Below are positions 61,502-64,000 of a stretch of DNA of 64,000 nt, in pieces; within the stretch, counting starts at the first letter, position 1; every line of letters begins with the position of its first letter. Both the position numbers and the translations under genes were made by a program. The notes below the pieces were generated by a model. That model was not told the DNA's origin. It saw nothing but the letters and a program-made list of their open reading frames with translations, and did not search any database. The stretch is from UBA6814 sp040753075 (GTDB lineage: Bacteria > Desulfobacterota > Desulfovibrionia > Desulfovibrionales > Desulfovibrionaceae), in the NCBI GenBank assembly GCA_040753075.1, contig JBFMHA010000001.1, positions 1 through 64,000 on the forward strand, written 5' to 3'.

Positions 61502-62695
61502 TCACGCCAGGGTGAGGAGGGCCTGGGCGAGCAGTTCGCCGTCCACCAGGGGGGCGCTCTCACCCGTGAGCAGGGGAAGGTCCAGGACCTCCACGCCGAG
61601 ACGCCGGATCCTATCCATATCCAGGGGGCCGGGATACGCCCCTCGCCGGGAGTCCAGCAGCACGAAATTGAGCAGGCTCTCCCGGGACGCGCCCCCGGGG
61701 CAGGAGGCCTGCAGGACGGACAGGAGGGACTCGACCGCGCCGGGGAGGCTCAGGCCCACCATCTCGGGGTCCTGACCGGGATTGGGCACGAAGACCTTGG
61801 GGCAGGGATTGGCCGCCACGGCCTCGCCCACCCCGCCCGGCAGCAGGGTGGCCAGGACGCTGGTGTAGAAGCTGCCGATGGGGAAACAGACGAGATCCGC
61901 CTCCCGGATGAGGCCCCTGACCGCATCCCCGATGGAAGCCTCGGCCGGGGCGGGATCGTCCAGGGAGCGGCACAGGCGCAGGCTGCGGATGGGCGACGTG
62001 AGCGGCGCGGCCTCCTTGCCGGTGAGGTTGTGCTGGCCCAGCACCGTGCGGCCGTCGGCCAGGTCGGCGCACAGGTGCAGGTCGCGGGCCACCACCGGCC
62101 GCACCGCGCCCCGCACCCCGGCAAGCCTGGAGAAGAGCCGGATCACCGGATCCATGCGCCGGTTGTTCGCGAGATAGCCGCCGGCCAGCACGAGGTTGCC
62201 GATGGAGGCTCCGCGCAGGTCGAAGTCCGCGGGCATCCTGTCCCGGAACCAGCCCAGGTGCTCGCGGATGGTCTCGCGCAAGGCGCCCGGCAAGGCGCGC
62301 ACCAGCCGGTCCTCGCCCCGGACGAGGGCGTCCAGGGCTCCGGCCAGGGCCGCGGGCTCCCGGTCCCTGGGCAGGCGGTGGGCGAAGAGCTCCAAGATGG
62401 CCGGGTTGCCGTGCGCCGAGCGGTCGGCCAGGGCCATGAGCCGGTTGCGCACGTCGCCCACGGCCGGCATGCGGAAGGCCCGGCGGAGTTCCGCCGAGCT
62501 GCCCCCGGAATCGAAGGGGGTGATGATGTGGATGGAGTTGTGGGTGTAGCCGACGAGCGCCCGGCTCAAGGACCTGAGCGCCGTGCCCCCGCTGAAGAAG
62601 AGCACCCTGGGGCCCGACCCGGGAGCATTGCGGTAGCGGGCCAGACGGACGGGGTCCGGCTGGAGCGCGGCGAGGTCAGCAGGTATCCTGAGCAC
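61502..62695 (-). CDS. CofD-like protein (2-phospholactate transferase/YvcK superfamily)
   Basis: 397 residues. Nucleotide-type loop FFSGGTALRSLSR and IITPFDSGGSSAELR, RGASIGNLVLAGGYL and IREADLVCFPIGSFYTSV match the CofD/YvcK superfamily. I associate it with the CofD-related member of the so-called GAK gene set in Desulfovibrio-type bacteria, supported by the XXXCH neighbour. F420 synthesis is not implied. GTG start is uncertain (AGGA is unusually close). Confidence 0.75.
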   Translation of the reverse strand: MLRIPADLAALQPDPVRLARYRNAPGSGPRVLFFSGGTALRSLSRALVGYTHNSIHIITPFDSGGSSAELRRAFRMPAVGDVRNRLMALADRSAHGNPAILELFAHRLPRDREPAALAGALDALVRGEDRLVRALPGALRETIREHLGWFRDRMPADFDLRGASIGNLVLAGGYLANNRRMDPVIRLFSRLAGVRGAVRPVVARDLHLCADLADGRTVLGQHNLTGKEAAPLTSPIRSLRLCRSLDDPAPAEASIGDAVRGLIREADLVCFPIGSFYTSVLATLLPGGVGEAVAANPCPKVFVPNPGQDPEMVGLSLPGAVESLLSVLQASCPGGASRESLLNFVLLDSRRGAYPGPLDMDRIRRLGVEVLDLPLLTGESAPLVDGELLAQALLTLA

Positions 62696-62860
62696 GTCCT
62701 GGTTTCCCGTGTTCCGTGTCCACAGCGCCTGTGGCGCGGGGGACAGTATGACGAATCCCCGCGGCGGCGCAACACGCCCATGCCGCCGCGACCGGCAGGA
62801 CCGGACCGCCGCCTTGAGGAATCCAGCGCGCCGCCGGCCTTCCCCCGGCGGGTCAGCGGA

Positions 62861-63415
62861 TCACGGCGCAGCCTTCTCCTTGTAGCGATCATGGCAGTCG
62901 CGTTTGAGCGCGGCCAGGCCGGCCACTGCGGCCTGGGCCGCAGGCAGGTCCCCGGCCGTGATCGCGGCGGCGAAGGCCTCCGTCGCGGCGACGTAGGCGG
63001 AGTAGAACTCCTCCCCCTTTTCCGGATAGGTCGCCATGAGCAGGGAATCGGCCACGAAGCTCTCGGCCAGGTCCGGATCGGGCATCCGCCCCAGGTCCAG
63101 AGCCGCGCGGATCGCCTTGAACTCCTTCTTCATCCACCGCTTCAGGGTGGAATACTCCGGCCGGGGCTCTGGCGGAGCCGCGCCCGGGCCAGCAGAACCG
63201 GGCGCGGCCGAAGCCTTGACCCGGACCTCCACCCGGACGCCGTCCCCAGCCTTCGTGATCCCGATGGAGACGCTCTTGAAGCCCTCCAGGCTGATGCGGG
63301 CGCTGTCCACGGCCAGGGAGCCGCCCTCCAGGTCCCGGGCCAGACTCCTGAAGAAATCAGCCGCCTCTCCGGGAGCCATCGCCATCTCGAACGCGGGGGT
63401 CTTGCTTGCGCCCAT
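62861..63415 (-). CDS. XXXCH-type protein of the GAK gene set
   Basis: 184 residues, beta-rich N-terminal half (SVSIGITKAGDGVRVEVRV), Ala/Pro linker, helical C-terminal half ending in LKRDCHDRYK, the Cys-His signature (Cys ~176) that names the family. AGGAGGAG supports the start. It precedes the CofD-like gene by 165 bases; the ATP-grasp member of the set is not in the window. Function unknown; a metal- or ligand-handling carrier is possible (inference). Confidence 0.65.
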   Translation of the reverse strand: MGASKTPAFEMAMAPGEAADFFRSLARDLEGGSLAVDSARISLEGFKSVSIGITKAGDGVRVEVRVKASAAPGSAGPGAAPPEPRPEYSTLKRWMKKEFKAIRAALDLGRMPDPDLAESFVADSLLMATYPEKGEEFYSAYVAATEAFAAAITAGDLPAAQAAVAGLAALKRDCHDRYKEKAAP

Positions 63416-63584
63416 GCGCTCCTCCTGAAACGTCTGACGGTTGGTCGGCCATGCCTCCATTAGCACAAAGCGGCCACGACGCAACGCCTCCCAAGGCCGG
63501 AGAACCGACCGGCCCCACGCCGCCCGTCATCGCCAATCCGGCTGAAAGCTGGACTTTTTCTCCTGCAGGATGGTAGGTTACGGC

Positions 63585-64000
63585 ATGAATCCCGTCCCGC
63601 GCACATCCCCCGGGGTTGTTCTGCGACGGACGCTCTGCGGCCTGGCCGCCCTGCTTCAACTGTTCTGCGCGTCCTGCGGCGAAGCCCCCCGGGAAAGCCC
63701 GGCCTGCCCCGTGGTGCGGCTGGCCCAGCAGCAGTGGCTGAGCTCCCGGCTGAACAACGCCGTGGCGTACATTCTTCTGGCCGAACGCCTGGGCTGCCCG
63801 GTGGAGATTGCGGACATCGACGAGTACGCCCAGTTTCCGGCCCTGGCCAACGGGACGGTCCACGCCTGCCTGGAGGTCTGGCCCTCCGGCCATCGGGACG
63901 ACCTGCGCGCCTACGTCCGGGAACAGGGCCTGGTGGAGGACGGCGGCCCCCTCGGCCCGGTGGGCAGGATCGGCTGGTTCGTCCCGTCCTACGTGCTCCA
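63585..64000 (+). CDS. Glycine-betaine/choline-type (OpuAC) binding lipoprotein, 5' part
   Basis: First ~138 residues only; the gene continues past the window. Signal with lipobox FCASC (Cys ~31), then VVRLAQQQWLSSRLNNAVAYI and HACLEVWPSGHRDDL, typical of OpuAC-type binding proteins. Divergent from the XXXCH gene. Confidence 0.8.
   Translation, partial: MNPVPRTSPGVVLRRTLCGLAALLQLFCASCGEAPRESPACPVVRLAQQQWLSSRLNNAVAYILLAERLGCPVEIADIDEYAQFPALANGTVHACLEVWPSGHRDDLRAYVREQGLVEDGGPLGPVGRIGWFVPSYVL

Overview
The window is a high-GC, gene-dense bacterial chromosome segment, most likely from a sulfate-reducing member of the Desulfovibrionaceae. This rests on gene content: a selenocysteine formate dehydrogenase FdhAB with its maturation operon, a TupABC tungstate transporter, two MoeA-type proteins, an acetyl-CoA carboxylase with fused alpha/beta carboxyltransferase, a chemotaxis operon that includes ParA and HEAT-repeat genes, and a CofD-like/XXXCH gene pair known from these bacteria. 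No species can be named from the sequence alone.

Layout. 1-7740 (minus): chemotaxis operon cheB - HEAT protein - cheR - PilZ - parA - cheW - cheY - cheA, with cheA cut by the window edge. 8009-12063 (plus): tRNA-Pro followed by four pilin-like or pseudopilin-like secretion genes and a small exported protein. 12197-16106: a NYN nuclease-like gene, moeA, and a MoeA fused to a periplasmic-binding-like domain. 16204-23283 (plus): seven tightly spaced genes (binding lipoprotein, sensor kinase with a four-Cys linker, REC-STAS regulator, TlpA-like protein, GAF-TM-rhodanese protein, MauE/DoxX membrane protein, lipoprotein). This looks like a signalling and periplasmic thiol module that I do not recognise as a described system. 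23366-32040 (minus): fdhE - fdhD - mobA - thioredoxin-like - moaA - a transposase-derived gene, then a new promoter and fdhA-fdhB. 32565-36587 (plus): tupA, tupBC, mobB with an Fe-S motif, and an HTH-PBP regulator. 36589-44601: RelA/SpoT, an oligopeptide-type binding protein, a SWIM-SNF2 helicase and an unknown gene. 44722-45942: YchJ-like protein, ArfB and a small protein.

45990-48897 is an accessory island (HicAB toxin-antitoxin, XRE regulator, lipoprotein, methyltransferase). It is bounded by imperfect direct repeats made from the shared end of two once-adjacent genes. 48929-53222 returns to core genes (hydrolase, RNase D-like, IF-1, RRM protein, SSB). 53215-59556 (minus) carries motA-motB-PilZ followed by acetyl-CoA carboxylase genes. 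59690-64000 holds purine nucleoside phosphorylase, an unknown gene, a YbjQ-like gene behind a good sigma-54 promoter, the CofD-like/XXXCH pair and the start of a glycine-betaine-type binding protein.

The metal and cofactor logic of the centre is coherent. TupABC brings in tungstate; MoaA, MoeA, MobA and MobB build and load the pyranopterin cofactor; FdhD and FdhE mature the enzyme; FdhAB uses it in the periplasm. Long open frames opposite real genes are common because of the high GC content, and they were not annotated.
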